A stretch of 64,000 nucleotides of DNA. It comes from Flavobacteriaceae bacterium NBU2973. GTDB taxonomy: Bacteria > Bacteroidota > Bacteroidia > Flavobacteriales > Flavobacteriaceae. The notes under the pieces were generated by a model, which was given only the letters and a program-made list of their open reading frames with translations, did no database searches and was not told where the DNA came from. Made by a program: the position numbers and the translations under genes. This document shows, piece after piece, positions 17,614 to 26,320 of this stretch. The stretch covers positions 186,001 through 250,000 of the forward strand of contig JAOEIQ010000006.1 of the NCBI GenBank assembly GCA_026162565.1, written 5' to 3'. Every line of letters begins with the position of its first letter. Position 1 is the stretch's first letter.

Positions 17614-18021
17614 TTGACAGCTTCAGAGTACATATTACATGCCATAAATACTAAAATTGATGAAGGTTACAAACTTTCAAACTCCGAGGTACAACAAGTT
17701 ATTGATGCAACCTCTAAAATTGTAAAAGATGAAAGTGCATTTACCATCTTTAAAAATATTTTTGAAAAAGCCTCTTCAACAGAGTATCTGTTTTTAAAGA
17801 ATCTTACTAAAAGAGAGCTTGAGGTTCTAGAATTAATAGGTCAGCAACAAAATTCTATGGCTATTTCAGAAACGCTTCAAATAAAACTATCTACTGTTGA
17901 AACCCATCGAAAAAATATACGACGAAAACTCAAAATAAAAGGAAAAGGAAAACTCTACGAATTTGCTATAATTAGTAACCTTATTAAAATAGTAAAATTT
18001 GATGATGACAAAACTGAATAA
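17614..18021 (+). CDS. LuxR-type helix-turn-helix regulator without a receiver domain
   Basis: 135 residues. An N-terminal helical part of about 65 residues with no phospho-acceptor pocket, then a LuxR/GerE helix-turn-helix (NLTKRELEVLELIGQQQNSM, TVETHRKNIRRKLKIKGKGK) very like that of the regulator at 12269. No ATG is available in frame before the DNA-binding domain; TTG at 17614 is the only reasonable start. A perfect inverted repeat lies just upstream. It may tune the same target promoters (inference). Confidence 0.75.
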   Translation: MTASEYILHAINTKIDEGYKLSNSEVQQVIDATSKIVKDESAFTIFKNIFEKASSTEYLFLKNLTKRELEVLELIGQQQNSMAISETLQIKLSTVETHRKNIRRKLKIKGKGKLYEFAIISNLIKIVKFDDDKTE

Positions 18022-18200
18022 AATCGATACTATCTAAAACTATTATGTCATTCTTAATCACGATAACATCTCTTATCATAATCAATTTTTTGTTATTATT
18101 TTTTAGTAGAAATAAAAACTAAAATCAGTTGACAATCTTCTAAAATTGATAAAAATAGAGCTTTTCAGTATATTTGGGTATCAACCAATATTCTAAAAAA

Positions 18201-19244
18201 ATGAAAGCTTTTAAAACTGTACTAGCCCTTTTACTTGTTTTTTTAATTGGCATGGCTATATATATAGCTATTCAACCTAATAGCTATGAAGTTACACGAT
18301 CTCGAACAATGGATGCTCCGACAGCAATTATTTATGATAATGTTATTGATTTTAAAAATTGGGAAACATGGACCTCTTGGATAGAGAAAAAACCTTTTAC
18401 TAAAATCGCATATCCTGAAAAAACTAAAGGAGTTGGAGGTTCGTACTCCTGGGAAGATGATGATGGTGCAGGTAATATGAAAACCATTGCTGCTACACCA
18501 AATACATCTATAGATCAAGAGCTACAATTTGAAGATTACGAACCCTCTAAAGTAAACTGGACTTTTAAACCAACAGATGATGGAAAAACGGAAGTTATTT
18601 GGTCAATGAAAGGAGATAATGTACCATTTGGGTTTAGAGCATTTGCAACTTTTAGTGGTGGTTTTGATGCGATGATTGGACCAGATTTTGAAAGAGGTCT
18701 TGAGCGTTTAGATAGTTTATCTCTAGTTGAATTTAATAATCAAAAAGCAATGGCTACTTCTTTCAGGTTAAGTGATGTTACTGAAATTGATTTACCATCA
18801 CAAGATTTTATTGGATATAAACAACAAACTTCTACTGATATTGCCATGACGGAAATGACTAATTTATTTATGAAGTACATGCCAATGGCAGGAATATATG
18901 TAAGTGATAAACTCAAAGAAAATGAATATACTCCTGGATGTTATTACACAAAATGGGATGAAGAAAAAGGAGAAGCTGAATATTATATTGGTTTGTTATT
19001 AAAAAAACCGGTTCCTCCTGCTGATGGTATGACTGCTTTAAAATTACCAGCCGGAAAAACACTTACTCTTTCTAAATTTGGAAATTATGGCATTGGAGAT
19101 ATTGAAGCTCACACAAAATTAGGTGAGTATATGCAAGGAAAAAATTCAGACAATAAAGGAATAAGCTGGGAGCTATATGTAAACGATCCTACTTTAGTTA
19201 AACCTCAAGATATACAAACTGATATTTATTATCCTGTTAATTAA
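18201..19244 (+). CDS. SRPBCC (polyketide cyclase-like) plus GyrI-like effector-binding protein
   Basis: Start chosen at ATG 18201, where the protein opens MKAFKTVLALLLVFLIGMAI, a signal anchor; an upstream TTG only adds nine residues. Residues 25-170 form an SRPBCC lipid/hydrophobic-ligand domain (VIDFKNWETWTSWIEKKP, VNWTFKPT). Residues 195-345 resemble the GyrI-like or AraC effector-binding domain (DFIGYKQQTS, PADGMTALKLPAGKTLTL, WELYVNDP). The domains are known to bind small molecules; this pairing on a membrane anchor is typical of Bacteroidota. Ligand unknown. Confidence 0.82.
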   Translation: MKAFKTVLALLLVFLIGMAIYIAIQPNSYEVTRSRTMDAPTAIIYDNVIDFKNWETWTSWIEKKPFTKIAYPEKTKGVGGSYSWEDDDGAGNMKTIAATPNTSIDQELQFEDYEPSKVNWTFKPTDDGKTEVIWSMKGDNVPFGFRAFATFSGGFDAMIGPDFERGLERLDSLSLVEFNNQKAMATSFRLSDVTEIDLPSQDFIGYKQQTSTDIAMTEMTNLFMKYMPMAGIYVSDKLKENEYTPGCYYTKWDEEKGEAEYYIGLLLKKPVPPADGMTALKLPAGKTLTLSKFGNYGIGDIEAHTKLGEYMQGKNSDNKGISWELYVNDPTLVKPQDIQTDIYYPVN

Positions 19245-19260
19245 ATAGTATTACATAACT

Positions 19261-19300
19261 TAAAAAACCGTTCGTGTTAATACATAGAAAGGTTTTTTTA
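19261..19300 (+). terminator. Terminator after the SRPBCC gene
   Basis: TAAAAAACC pairs with GGTTTTTTTA across a loop of about 21 nt, ending in a T-run, 16 bp after the stop codon. I looked for a fluoride riboswitch before crcB here and did not find its conserved core. Confidence 0.55.
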
Positions 19301-19314
19301 TATTCGTTACTAAT

Positions 19315-19680
19315 ATGAAACAATTGTTATTAGTTTTTGTTGGTGGTGGCTTTGGTAGTGTTTTACGATTCATTATCGGGAAATACCTCAACAGTCCAGA
19401 ATCTGGAATTCCTTATGGTACTTTTGCTGCTAATATTTTAGGTAGTTTATTAATAGGAATTATTTTGGGTCTTGCAGCTAAAAATGACACCTTAACTTCT
19501 AATCAAACCTTATTATTAGCAACTGGATTTTGTGGAGGCATTACAACGTTTTCAACTTTTGCATATGAAAATCATGTACTCTTAAAATCTGGAGATTTTA
19601 CCAGTTTTGCTTTCTATACAATTGGTAGTTTTATTATTGGCTTTTTAGCTGTTTTTCTAGGAATGTTTTTAGTTAAATAA
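19315..19680 (+). CDS. crcB: Fluoride channel CrcB/Fluc
   Basis: A 121-residue, four-helix membrane protein that exports fluoride as a dual-topology dimer. Family hallmarks: GGGFGSVLRFIIGKYL at the start, the conserved Asn in FAANILGSLLIGI, and GFCGGITTFSTFAYE with the central sodium and phenylalanine-box residues. A single crcB is enough for a homodimeric channel. Confidence 0.93.
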   Translation: MKQLLLVFVGGGFGSVLRFIIGKYLNSPESGIPYGTFAANILGSLLIGIILGLAAKNDTLTSNQTLLLATGFCGGITTFSTFAYENHVLLKSGDFTSFAFYTIGSFIIGFLAVFLGMFLVK

Positions 19681-19682
19681 AA

Positions 19683-20285
19683 CTAATTCTTTTTAAAATC
19701 TTTAATTCCAGCTTTAATTTCTGTTGCCACATAGTTCTCCCTTGGCACTATTGGACATGAATATTTCTTATTGTAAGCACAATATGGATTATAGGCTTTA
19801 TTAAAATCAATAACTATAGTATTTCCTTCAGGAATTCGTAAGTCAATATAGCGTCCGCCAGAATAACTTTCTTCTCCATTAGTATCATCTAAAAAAGGTA
19901 AAAGCAGATAATCCATAAACTCTTTATCATTCATTAAATCTTTTCCTTGATAAACATTCAACTCATGTTCTTGTCCATTTAATTTAAATTTTAAAATTCC
20001 AAAAACACGCTCTTTAGAAACGCGATTTGTTGTTGTTTCCATGTTAAACCATTGACTATCTGGTGTTCTTACTAATTCTGCTGTAACAACATAAGTTGAG
20101 TCAAATTTGTAAAAATCTAAAGTTTTAAAATTCTTTCTATCCTTATCTTTTAAAGGTGATTTAGTTGCATCTTTAAAATTCGCATTTTGCTCTTTTTGCC
20201 ATGCAGTTTCTCCTACTAACATTTGTTTATCTTGAGAACAGCCTAAAGAAAAAGTAATTAAAAAAAGAAATAATAAATTCTTCAT
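19683..20285 (-). CDS. DUF1684 domain lipoprotein
   Basis: Lipoprotein signal with Cys16 (FSLGCSQD), then a DUF1684 domain to the end. Family marks: WQKEQNANFKDATKSPL, SYSGGRYIDLRIPEG, and the C-terminal NPYCAYNKKYSCPIVPRENY with two conserved Cys. Family function is unknown. 200 residues is typical. Convergent with crcB, 2 bp between stops. Confidence 0.85.
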   Translation of the reverse strand: MKNLLFLFLITFSLGCSQDKQMLVGETAWQKEQNANFKDATKSPLKDKDRKNFKTLDFYKFDSTYVVTAELVRTPDSQWFNMETTTNRVSKERVFGILKFKLNGQEHELNVYQGKDLMNDKEFMDYLLLPFLDDTNGEESYSGGRYIDLRIPEGNTIVIDFNKAYNPYCAYNKKYSCPIVPRENYVATEIKAGIKDFKKN

Positions 20286-20333
20286 TATTTTAAATTTTTA
20301 CGGTTCAAAAATACAACTTAAACTTTTTTTACA

Positions 20334-20495
20334 TAGTTTTACAAAACAAAATCAAAACAATGTACTGTATCGTTACAAATTATAAGCAACAAAGAACCTC
20401 TTTAAGAGAAGTAGGTTGGGCGCATTATATATTGTAGTGATATAAATATCAAGAATAACAATTTATAAAAGTCCGACTTCACAGTCGGACTTTTT
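20334..20495 (+). promoter_or_regulatory. Leader with micro-ORF and terminator immediately before the MFS gene (candidate attenuator or small RNA)
   Basis: A -7-like box TAGTTTTA (20334-20341) precedes a 25-codon ORF at 20360-20437 (starts MYCIVTNYKQQ, ends GWAHYIL). A 12-bp terminator stem follows at 20467-20495. Only 19 bp separate the terminator from the MFS start codon, too little for a separate promoter. GAAGTAGG at about 20409-20416 could pair with CCGACTTC of the terminator (7 of 8) as an antiterminator. Confidence 0.45.
20467..20495 (+). terminator. Strong terminator hairpin 19 bp before the MFS start
   Basis: AAAAGTCCGACT pairs with AGTCGGACTTTT around TCAC, followed by more T. Stem of 12 bp. 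Confidence 0.85.
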
Positions 20496-20514
20496 ATTTT
20501 TATAACAATCAATC

Positions 20515-21726
20515 ATGAAAACACTTTTTAATAATTACATTGAATCTTTTAAAGGTTTATCTAAAGAAATCTGGTATCTCTCTCTAATAAGTTTAGTGAA
20601 TAGAGCAGGCACCATGGTAATTCCTTTTTTATCATTATATCTTAAAAAAGATTTAGGCTTCAGTGATACTGATATTGGATCAATTCTGGCTTGTTTTGGA
20701 ATTGGCTCATTTCTAGGATCATGGTTAGGAGGAAAACTAACAGACATATTCGGGTTTTATAAAGTTATGGTAGCTAGCTTATTTATAACTGGTTTAAGTT
20801 TTATAATGCTCCAGTATATAACTTCTTTTTGGGGATTCTGTTTTGGTATATTATTTACAATGACTATTGCAGATAGTTTTAGACCAGCAATTTTTGTCTC
20901 TATTAAAGCTTATAGCAAACCTGAAAATCAAACTAGATCTATTGGCTTATTAAGACTTGCCATAAATGCAGGAATGGGAATTGGACCTACAGTTGCTGGA
21001 TTAATAATTGTTTCTTATGGCTATAATTTATTATTCTGGATAGATGGTATTACGTGTATTTTGGCGATACTGTTATTTTGTTATTTAGTAAAAGAACCGA
21101 TAAAAAATCCAACAAAAACAGACACTAAAGATGAAGCTTTTGATAAAAATGCTGTTTACAAAGACTTTACATTTTGGATTCATTCTGCCATATGTTTCTT
21201 ATTTGGAATGGCCTTCTTTCAATTAATATCATCCTTACCATTATACTACAATGAAGTATTTAATTTAAATGAATTTAAGATTGCCATACTCATGTTTTTA
21301 AATGTAGGAATCATTGTAGTTTTTGAAATGCCATTCTTAAACTATTTAGAGAAAAAAAACATGCCAGTAACTAAATATATACTAATAGCTTGTGTATTGT
21401 TATGCTTAAGCTTTATTGTATTAATTGAAAATTATTGGGTTGGAGTTTTAATAATTAGCATGATATTATTAACCTTCAGTGAAATGCTTGGTTTTCCATA
21501 TACCAATAAGTTTGTACTAAAGCGAGCTAAAGAAGGAATAGAAGGAAGTTATATGGCCATGTATGCTATGTCATTTTCTTTAGCACATATTTTTAGCCCA
21601 AAAATAGGATTAAATATTATTGATATTTATGGATATCAAGTTAACTGGATAATTACATGCGGTTATGGTCTTTTAGGCATTTTACTATCGCTTTGGTTAC
21701 ACAAAAGAATTAAACAAAATTTATAA
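20515..21726 (+). CDS. MFS transporter (drug-efflux-like)
   Basis: 403 residues and twelve predicted membrane helices in two halves with a charged central loop (about 190-215, KEPIKNPTKTDTKDEAFD). The motif between helices 2 and 3 is GSWLGGKLTDIFGFYKVM, the MFS signature. The N-terminal half resembles MdtH-type efflux proteins; the substrate cannot be read from sequence. Expression probably depends on read-through of the terminator that stands directly before it. Confidence 0.85.
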   Translation: MKTLFNNYIESFKGLSKEIWYLSLISLVNRAGTMVIPFLSLYLKKDLGFSDTDIGSILACFGIGSFLGSWLGGKLTDIFGFYKVMVASLFITGLSFIMLQYITSFWGFCFGILFTMTIADSFRPAIFVSIKAYSKPENQTRSIGLLRLAINAGMGIGPTVAGLIIVSYGYNLLFWIDGITCILAILLFCYLVKEPIKNPTKTDTKDEAFDKNAVYKDFTFWIHSAICFLFGMAFFQLISSLPLYYNEVFNLNEFKIAILMFLNVGIIVVFEMPFLNYLEKKNMPVTKYILIACVLLCLSFIVLIENYWVGVLIISMILLTFSEMLGFPYTNKFVLKRAKEGIEGSYMAMYAMSFSLAHIFSPKIGLNIIDIYGYQVNWIITCGYGLLGILLSLWLHKRIKQNL

Positions 21727-21789
21727 TTTACGAAATTAGTATGGTAACTAATTACATCTAACCAATGGGAAAACAATTAAAATAAACAG

Positions 21790-22167
21790 ATGAATTTAAA
21801 TCAGATAACTATTCCGTCGCTTGATGTTGTTAAAGCGACGGAATTTTACAAAAAACTAGGATTACTCTTAATAGTTGATGCTTTACCTCGTTATGTTCGG
21901 TTTGAATTACCTGAAGGTGATAGTACGTTTTCTATTCATAAAGTAGATAAATTACCATCTGGTGAGGGAATAACTATCTATTTTCAAAATGAAGATTTAG
22001 ATACTACTGTAAAGGAACTTAAAAACAAAGGTTTAGAATTTTCTAGCGAACCAGAGGATAAGCCATGGTTATGGCGAGAAGCTCATTTATATGATCTAGA
22101 CAATAATCATATTATAATTTACAGTGCAGGAGACAATAGAAAAAATACGCCTTGGAGAATTAGTTAG
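21790..22167 (+). CDS. VOC (glyoxalase/bleomycin-resistance fold) protein
   Basis: 125 residues in two beta-alpha-beta-beta-beta units. It opens LNQITIPSLDVVKATEFYKKLGLLL and ends HLYDLDNNHIIIYSAGDN, the usual ends of a single-domain VOC protein. Possible metal ligands include the first-strand position (Gln5 rather than His) and Glu/His near the end. Enzymatic role unknown. The stop overlaps the convergent DUF3667 gene by 8 bp. Confidence 0.82.
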   Translation: MNLNQITIPSLDVVKATEFYKKLGLLLIVDALPRYVRFELPEGDSTFSIHKVDKLPSGEGITIYFQNEDLDTTVKELKNKGLEFSSEPEDKPWLWREAHLYDLDNNHIIIYSAGDNRKNTPWRIS

Positions 22168-23038
22168 GTGTTAAGCCCTTTAATAGTTCTGGATTAGTTT
22201 TTGCCATAACGAGCATAATTATAAAAGATAATACACCAAGTAAAACCGTTAGTATTATTATTACTACAGATAAGACTAATAGAAACTTTAAAAATTTTAC
22301 TATAGCTTGACCTAAATCATGTTTATAAAGTTTACTAAAAGTAAACGAATAATAAAACATAAACAAAATTATACTAAATGTATATACAAGAGGATGTGTG
22401 TAAAGGCTTATTAAAAAAGCCAATACAGAAATATACATGGTAGAGCCTTGCATATAAGCATTCATAACAATATGCTCACCAAAATTATAGGGTTTTCGGT
22501 AAGTCCATTTACTAACTAAAGCATAAAAAGGCAAAAATAGAAAAGCCATTAAGTTAAAATACTTTATAAAGAACTTTAAAAAGGCTTCTTGAAATTTAAT
22601 ATTAATTTTAGCGGCTTGTTGCTGCTTTTCTAGTGCTTTATATTCTTCCTCTGTTAAGCCTTTAATTGTAGATAAATCTTTTTCAGCAAGTTCACGCATT
22701 TCTATAGCTTGTTGAGGCACATTCTTGCTCTGAATATCCATGAACTCTTTTGAAAAGAAATTAAATGTAACTAATGCTAATGCAGCACCAACTGCTAAAT
22801 AAGCAAATGGATTTAGATATTTTTTTCTAACACCTGTTAAGTATTCGTTGATTACTTTATCTGGTTGTGTAAACATTGTTTTTAGAGTTCTAAAAAACAA
22901 GCTTTCTATTCCCATTACAGCAAATAACTCAATCAATAAAAATTTGAGGCTTATTCTACTTTTAATAACCTTACCTCCACATTTGTCGCAAAATTGAGCA
23001 CTCTCCTCTAGAGTATGTTTACAGTTTTTACAATACAT
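22160..23038 (-). CDS. DUF3667 membrane protein with N-terminal zinc ribbon
   Basis: Two CxxC pairs at the N-terminus (CKNCKH at about 3-8 and CDKCGG at about 17-22) form a zinc ribbon, followed by the DUF3667 start (TMFTQPDKVINEYLTGVRKKYLNP with family spacing), a cytoplasmic helical insert and four to five membrane helices in the second half. Family function unknown. It ends 1 bp from the upstream CocE gene and is likely co-transcribed with it. Confidence 0.82.
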   Translation of the reverse strand: MYCKNCKHTLEESAQFCDKCGGKVIKSRISLKFLLIELFAVMGIESLFFRTLKTMFTQPDKVINEYLTGVRKKYLNPFAYLAVGAALALVTFNFFSKEFMDIQSKNVPQQAIEMRELAEKDLSTIKGLTEEEYKALEKQQQAAKINIKFQEAFLKFFIKYFNLMAFLFLPFYALVSKWTYRKPYNFGEHIVMNAYMQGSTMYISVLAFLISLYTHPLVYTFSIILFMFYYSFTFSKLYKHDLGQAIVKFLKFLLVLSVVIIILTVLLGVLSFIIMLVMAKTNPELLKGLTPN

Positions 23039-23039
23039 A

Positions 23040-24977
23040 TTATTCGTTTAGCACAGTAAATTCAATTTTTGAATCATTAAAAACAGTATGTGTTTGGTTT
23101 TTAAAATCATCCTCTTTGGCCTTATAGATATTAGGCACAAAAGTTTGTGGATTTAAATCTATAAGAGGGAACCAGGTGCTTTGCACTTGAACTTGCAACT
23201 TATGACCTTTTTTAAATGTATGATAGACATCTTGTAATTTAATATCTACAGCTGTTTTTTTGTTAGGCACAAAAGGTTCTGGTGTTTCAAAACTATTTCT
23301 GAATTTTCCACGCATGACTTCACTTCTTACCATCATATGATAATTGCTCATTTTTAAATGATCTTGCATACCTTCTTCTTGCTCTTTAGCATCAGCAGGA
23401 TGAACATCTATAACTTTTACAATCCAATCTGCATCTGTTCCTGTAGTGGCAACTTTCAATTTTGCCATTATATCTCCAGCTAATGTAAAATCGTCTTCTA
23501 AAACACCTGTTTCAAAAACCAAAACATCAGGACGACGTGCCGCAAAGCGTTGATCGTCTGTCATATACTTTCGAGGTGTAAATACCGTTTTTATATCTTC
23601 GGAATAAGGAACTGGACGTTTTAAATCACTTACAAAAACTTCTTTAGAATTACCTTTTTGAGTAAATGCTAAATCTTGATCAGCATTTAAGTACATCGCT
23701 CTTTTTTCAACACTTTTTGGTGGCCAAGATTCAAAACTACTCCATTTCTTCTTTCCTGTATCAAACATATAAGCTTCTGGTAAACCAGAATTTTTATCGC
23801 CAGTTCCTTTTAAGAAATGATTAAAAAACTTGGTCTCTATATCGCGTTGAAAATTTAATGATATAGAATCTCCAAAATAATAGTTACCAACAAAATTCTT
23901 GACATTACTACTCGCCCAACGACCATGATCCCAAGGACCAAAAACCATAGTGTTATAGTTATTAGGATTGTGTTTTTCAATAGTTTTATAGGTTTCAAAA
24001 GGACCATACAAATCTTCTGCATCAAAAAAACCACCAACAACCATCGTTGCTACAGACGATTTTATATTTTTTAAATTCTGAATCAAGCCTTTAGGTTTCC
24101 ATACACTATCATAATTAGGATGCTCTACTATTTCTTTCCAAAACACATCATCTATTTTATCAGATTTAGAAGTAGAAACATCATCTGGCTTTTCATACTG
24201 AAAATAACTGTTTAAGTTACTTAATGGTCCAGCATCTAAAAAGAATTGGTACTGATCTTGAGTCCCTAAAGATGGTAATTTATACCAAGCTGAATCTGTT
24301 GGTTTATTTTTCTCTGTTCCGAATAAAGAAACAGCTCTAAAATAACTCAATAAAAAGGCACCATTATGATGAAAATCATCAAAAAAGAAATCACCAATAC
24401 AAGCTTGAGGCGAAGCAGCCTTTAAAGCTGGATGCGCATCAATTGTTGAGTAGGTTGAGTAAAAACCTGGATACGAAATTCCCCAAGTACCAACATTACC
24501 ATTATTATTTTCTACATTATTCACCAGCCAATCTATGGTATCATACGTATCAGACGATTCATCTACTTGAGTATTATCTTTTTTATTAGGAATATAAGCT
24601 CGCATATTATCGTAAACGCCTTCACTCATCCATCGACCTCTTACATCTTGATATACAAAAATGTTACCTTCCTTCATTAAATGACTATTAGGCCCAATTT
24701 TGGTTCTAAATTCATTTTCACCATAAGGACGACAACTGTAAGGTGTTCGCATCATTAGAATTGGATACGGTTTACTAGTATCTTTCGGAGAATAAATGGT
24801 TGTATGTAATTTAATACCATCACGCATCTCGATAGACACTTCTTGTTTATTATAATTGTCTTTTACATAAGTGTCTTCTACTTCTGGCGCATCTATGTCT
24901 TCACGTTCATCTTTATCCTTAACACAAGCTGTAAAAAGAAATAAACACAAAACAGTAATTCTAAAAAGGATTCTCAT
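23040..24977 (-). CDS. CocE/NonD family hydrolase lipoprotein
   Basis: Lipoprotein signal with the lipid Cys at about residue 18 (LFTACVKD). The alpha/beta hydrolase core has the nucleophile Ser168 in GISYPG, an acid candidate in GGFFDAEDLYG, a His candidate in GPWDHGRWA and the oxyanion Tyr in RTPYSCRPYGE. The last 200 residues are the jelly-roll C-terminal domain of X-Pro dipeptidyl-peptidase/CocE enzymes. 645 residues matches alpha-amino-acid ester hydrolases and glutaryl-7-ACA-type relatives. It probably hydrolyses esters or amides in the periplasm; the substrate is unknown. Confidence 0.9.
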   Translation of the reverse strand: MRILFRITVLCLFLFTACVKDKDEREDIDAPEVEDTYVKDNYNKQEVSIEMRDGIKLHTTIYSPKDTSKPYPILMMRTPYSCRPYGENEFRTKIGPNSHLMKEGNIFVYQDVRGRWMSEGVYDNMRAYIPNKKDNTQVDESSDTYDTIDWLVNNVENNNGNVGTWGISYPGFYSTYSTIDAHPALKAASPQACIGDFFFDDFHHNGAFLLSYFRAVSLFGTEKNKPTDSAWYKLPSLGTQDQYQFFLDAGPLSNLNSYFQYEKPDDVSTSKSDKIDDVFWKEIVEHPNYDSVWKPKGLIQNLKNIKSSVATMVVGGFFDAEDLYGPFETYKTIEKHNPNNYNTMVFGPWDHGRWASSNVKNFVGNYYFGDSISLNFQRDIETKFFNHFLKGTGDKNSGLPEAYMFDTGKKKWSSFESWPPKSVEKRAMYLNADQDLAFTQKGNSKEVFVSDLKRPVPYSEDIKTVFTPRKYMTDDQRFAARRPDVLVFETGVLEDDFTLAGDIMAKLKVATTGTDADWIVKVIDVHPADAKEQEEGMQDHLKMSNYHMMVRSEVMRGKFRNSFETPEPFVPNKKTAVDIKLQDVYHTFKKGHKLQVQVQSTWFPLIDLNPQTFVPNIYKAKEDDFKNQTHTVFNDSKIEFTVLNE

Positions 24978-25037
24978 AATTTTAGTTGGTGTAATTTGAA
25001 TGACTAAATTTACAAAACAAATGTCTATTTTATTATC

Positions 25038-25781
25038 ATGAAACCTATTCTATTTTTCATATCATTTATTTTTCTCTTTACTAGTTGTGAAGAAACAAAG
25101 AATTCCTCTGTGGAACAACCTGTTGAGTCTATTAAAAAAGAATTCCCAAAACTAGAGGCAAATCGCTATAATGTAGCCTTTTTAATAATGGATGGTGTTT
25201 ATAATACCGAGCTTACAGCTCCTTTCGATATTTTTCAGCATACCATATTTAGAGACAACATTAAAGCTATGAATGTGTTTACAGTCGCTAATACAGATGA
25301 AGCTATTGTGAGTTTTGAAGGTATGCGTATTCTACCAGATTTTAATTATCTAAATGACGATTTACCAAAAATTGACATATTAGTCGTGCCTAGTGCAGAA
25401 CATCATTTAGATACCGATTTAGAGGATAAAACCATGATTAATTTTGTAAAACAAGTTGACAAAGAAGCACAGTTTATCACATCGCATTGCGATGGCGCTT
25501 TTGTTTTAGCAAAAGCTGGATTATTAGATAACGCAGTATCTACAACGTTTCCTAGTGATATTGATACAATGCGAGAAATGTTTCCTAAACTAGATATTAG
25601 AAAAGAGGTTTTATTTGTTCATGATGGAAAATACATAACATCAGCAGGAGGAGCAAAATCCTTTGAAGCTGCATTATATTTGGCTGAACATTTATACGGA
25701 AAAGAGATTGCAAAATCTCTCGCTAGAGGTTTAGTAATCGATTGGGATCTAGAATCTGTTCCGCATCTTATAATCAATTAG
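25038..25781 (+). CDS. DJ-1/PfpI family lipoprotein
   Basis: Lipoprotein signal with Cys17 (FLFTSCEE), then a DJ-1/PfpI-type domain with the nucleophile Cys in ITSHCDGAFVLAKAGLLD and the acidic residue position in NTELTAPFDIF. The motif DGVYNTELTAPFDIFQHT is like the ligand-binding half of GATase1-type AraC regulators, but no DNA-binding domain follows. 247 residues. The next gene starts 2 bp after the stop. Confidence 0.85.
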   Translation: MKPILFFISFIFLFTSCEETKNSSVEQPVESIKKEFPKLEANRYNVAFLIMDGVYNTELTAPFDIFQHTIFRDNIKAMNVFTVANTDEAIVSFEGMRILPDFNYLNDDLPKIDILVVPSAEHHLDTDLEDKTMINFVKQVDKEAQFITSHCDGAFVLAKAGLLDNAVSTTFPSDIDTMREMFPKLDIRKEVLFVHDGKYITSAGGAKSFEAALYLAEHLYGKEIAKSLARGLVIDWDLESVPHLIIN

Positions 25782-25783
25782 CC

Positions 25784-26281
25784 ATGGCATTATTCGAAAA
25801 ATGGCAACACTTGCCTGTATTTAGAAAAGCTATTGAAATAGAAGAACTTATAAGAAAACTAACCGAAGCAATCGAAAAATCTGATATAGAGTATGAAAAG
25901 GAAATAGAATTAGAAATGATTAAGAACACTATTAGATACATGAGAGAAAATGCTATGATAATTCCTGCAAAAATTGCTGGAGCTGCTAATGAAGATATGT
26001 TATATGGCATAAAAATGGAGAACGCTACCATCATACGAAAAGCAGCAAAGGAAATTATTACTGACACTCATGGTATACAAATGCATGGATTTAAAGATGT
26101 CGAATATTTAGAATTATTACGACATGAGATTGAGGACTTTAGAGTGTTGTTTGCGGAATGGGTAAAAACATTTGATCCTTGGAATTACAATATAGATCGA
26201 TGGGGACTTTTTAATCCTCCAGGTGTTAATTACGACGATATTGATCCAGATGATGATATTCCCTTTGATTCTTATGACTAA
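25784..26281 (+). CDS. Helical protein of unknown function
   Basis: Start chosen at ATG 25784, 2 bp after the DJ-1 gene stop; an upstream alternative start would lie inside that gene. 165 residues, almost entirely helical (long amphipathic segments at 5-50, 52-75 and 80-125), with an acidic tail (DDIDPDDDIPFDSYD). Loosely recalls four-helix-bundle proteins, but I would not assign it. Possibly co-translated with the DJ-1 lipoprotein. Confidence 0.75.
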   Translation: MALFEKWQHLPVFRKAIEIEELIRKLTEAIEKSDIEYEKEIELEMIKNTIRYMRENAMIIPAKIAGAANEDMLYGIKMENATIIRKAAKEIITDTHGIQMHGFKDVEYLELLRHEIEDFRVLFAEWVKTFDPWNYNIDRWGLFNPPGVNYDDIDPDDDIPFDSYD

Positions 26282-26320
26282 TAAGCTTAAAGCAAAAGAT
26301 TTTTGACAAACATTTAAACT

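Noticed and set aside
18175-18181. TTGGGTA half-site before the SRPBCC gene, possible fifth NarL-type site
   Set aside because: There is no matching inward heptamer on the left, and a box at +31.5 bp would fall inside the coding sequence.
19245-19314. Fluoride riboswitch before crcB
   Set aside because: The space is only 70 bp, contains a terminator hairpin, and lacks the conserved fluoride aptamer sequences.
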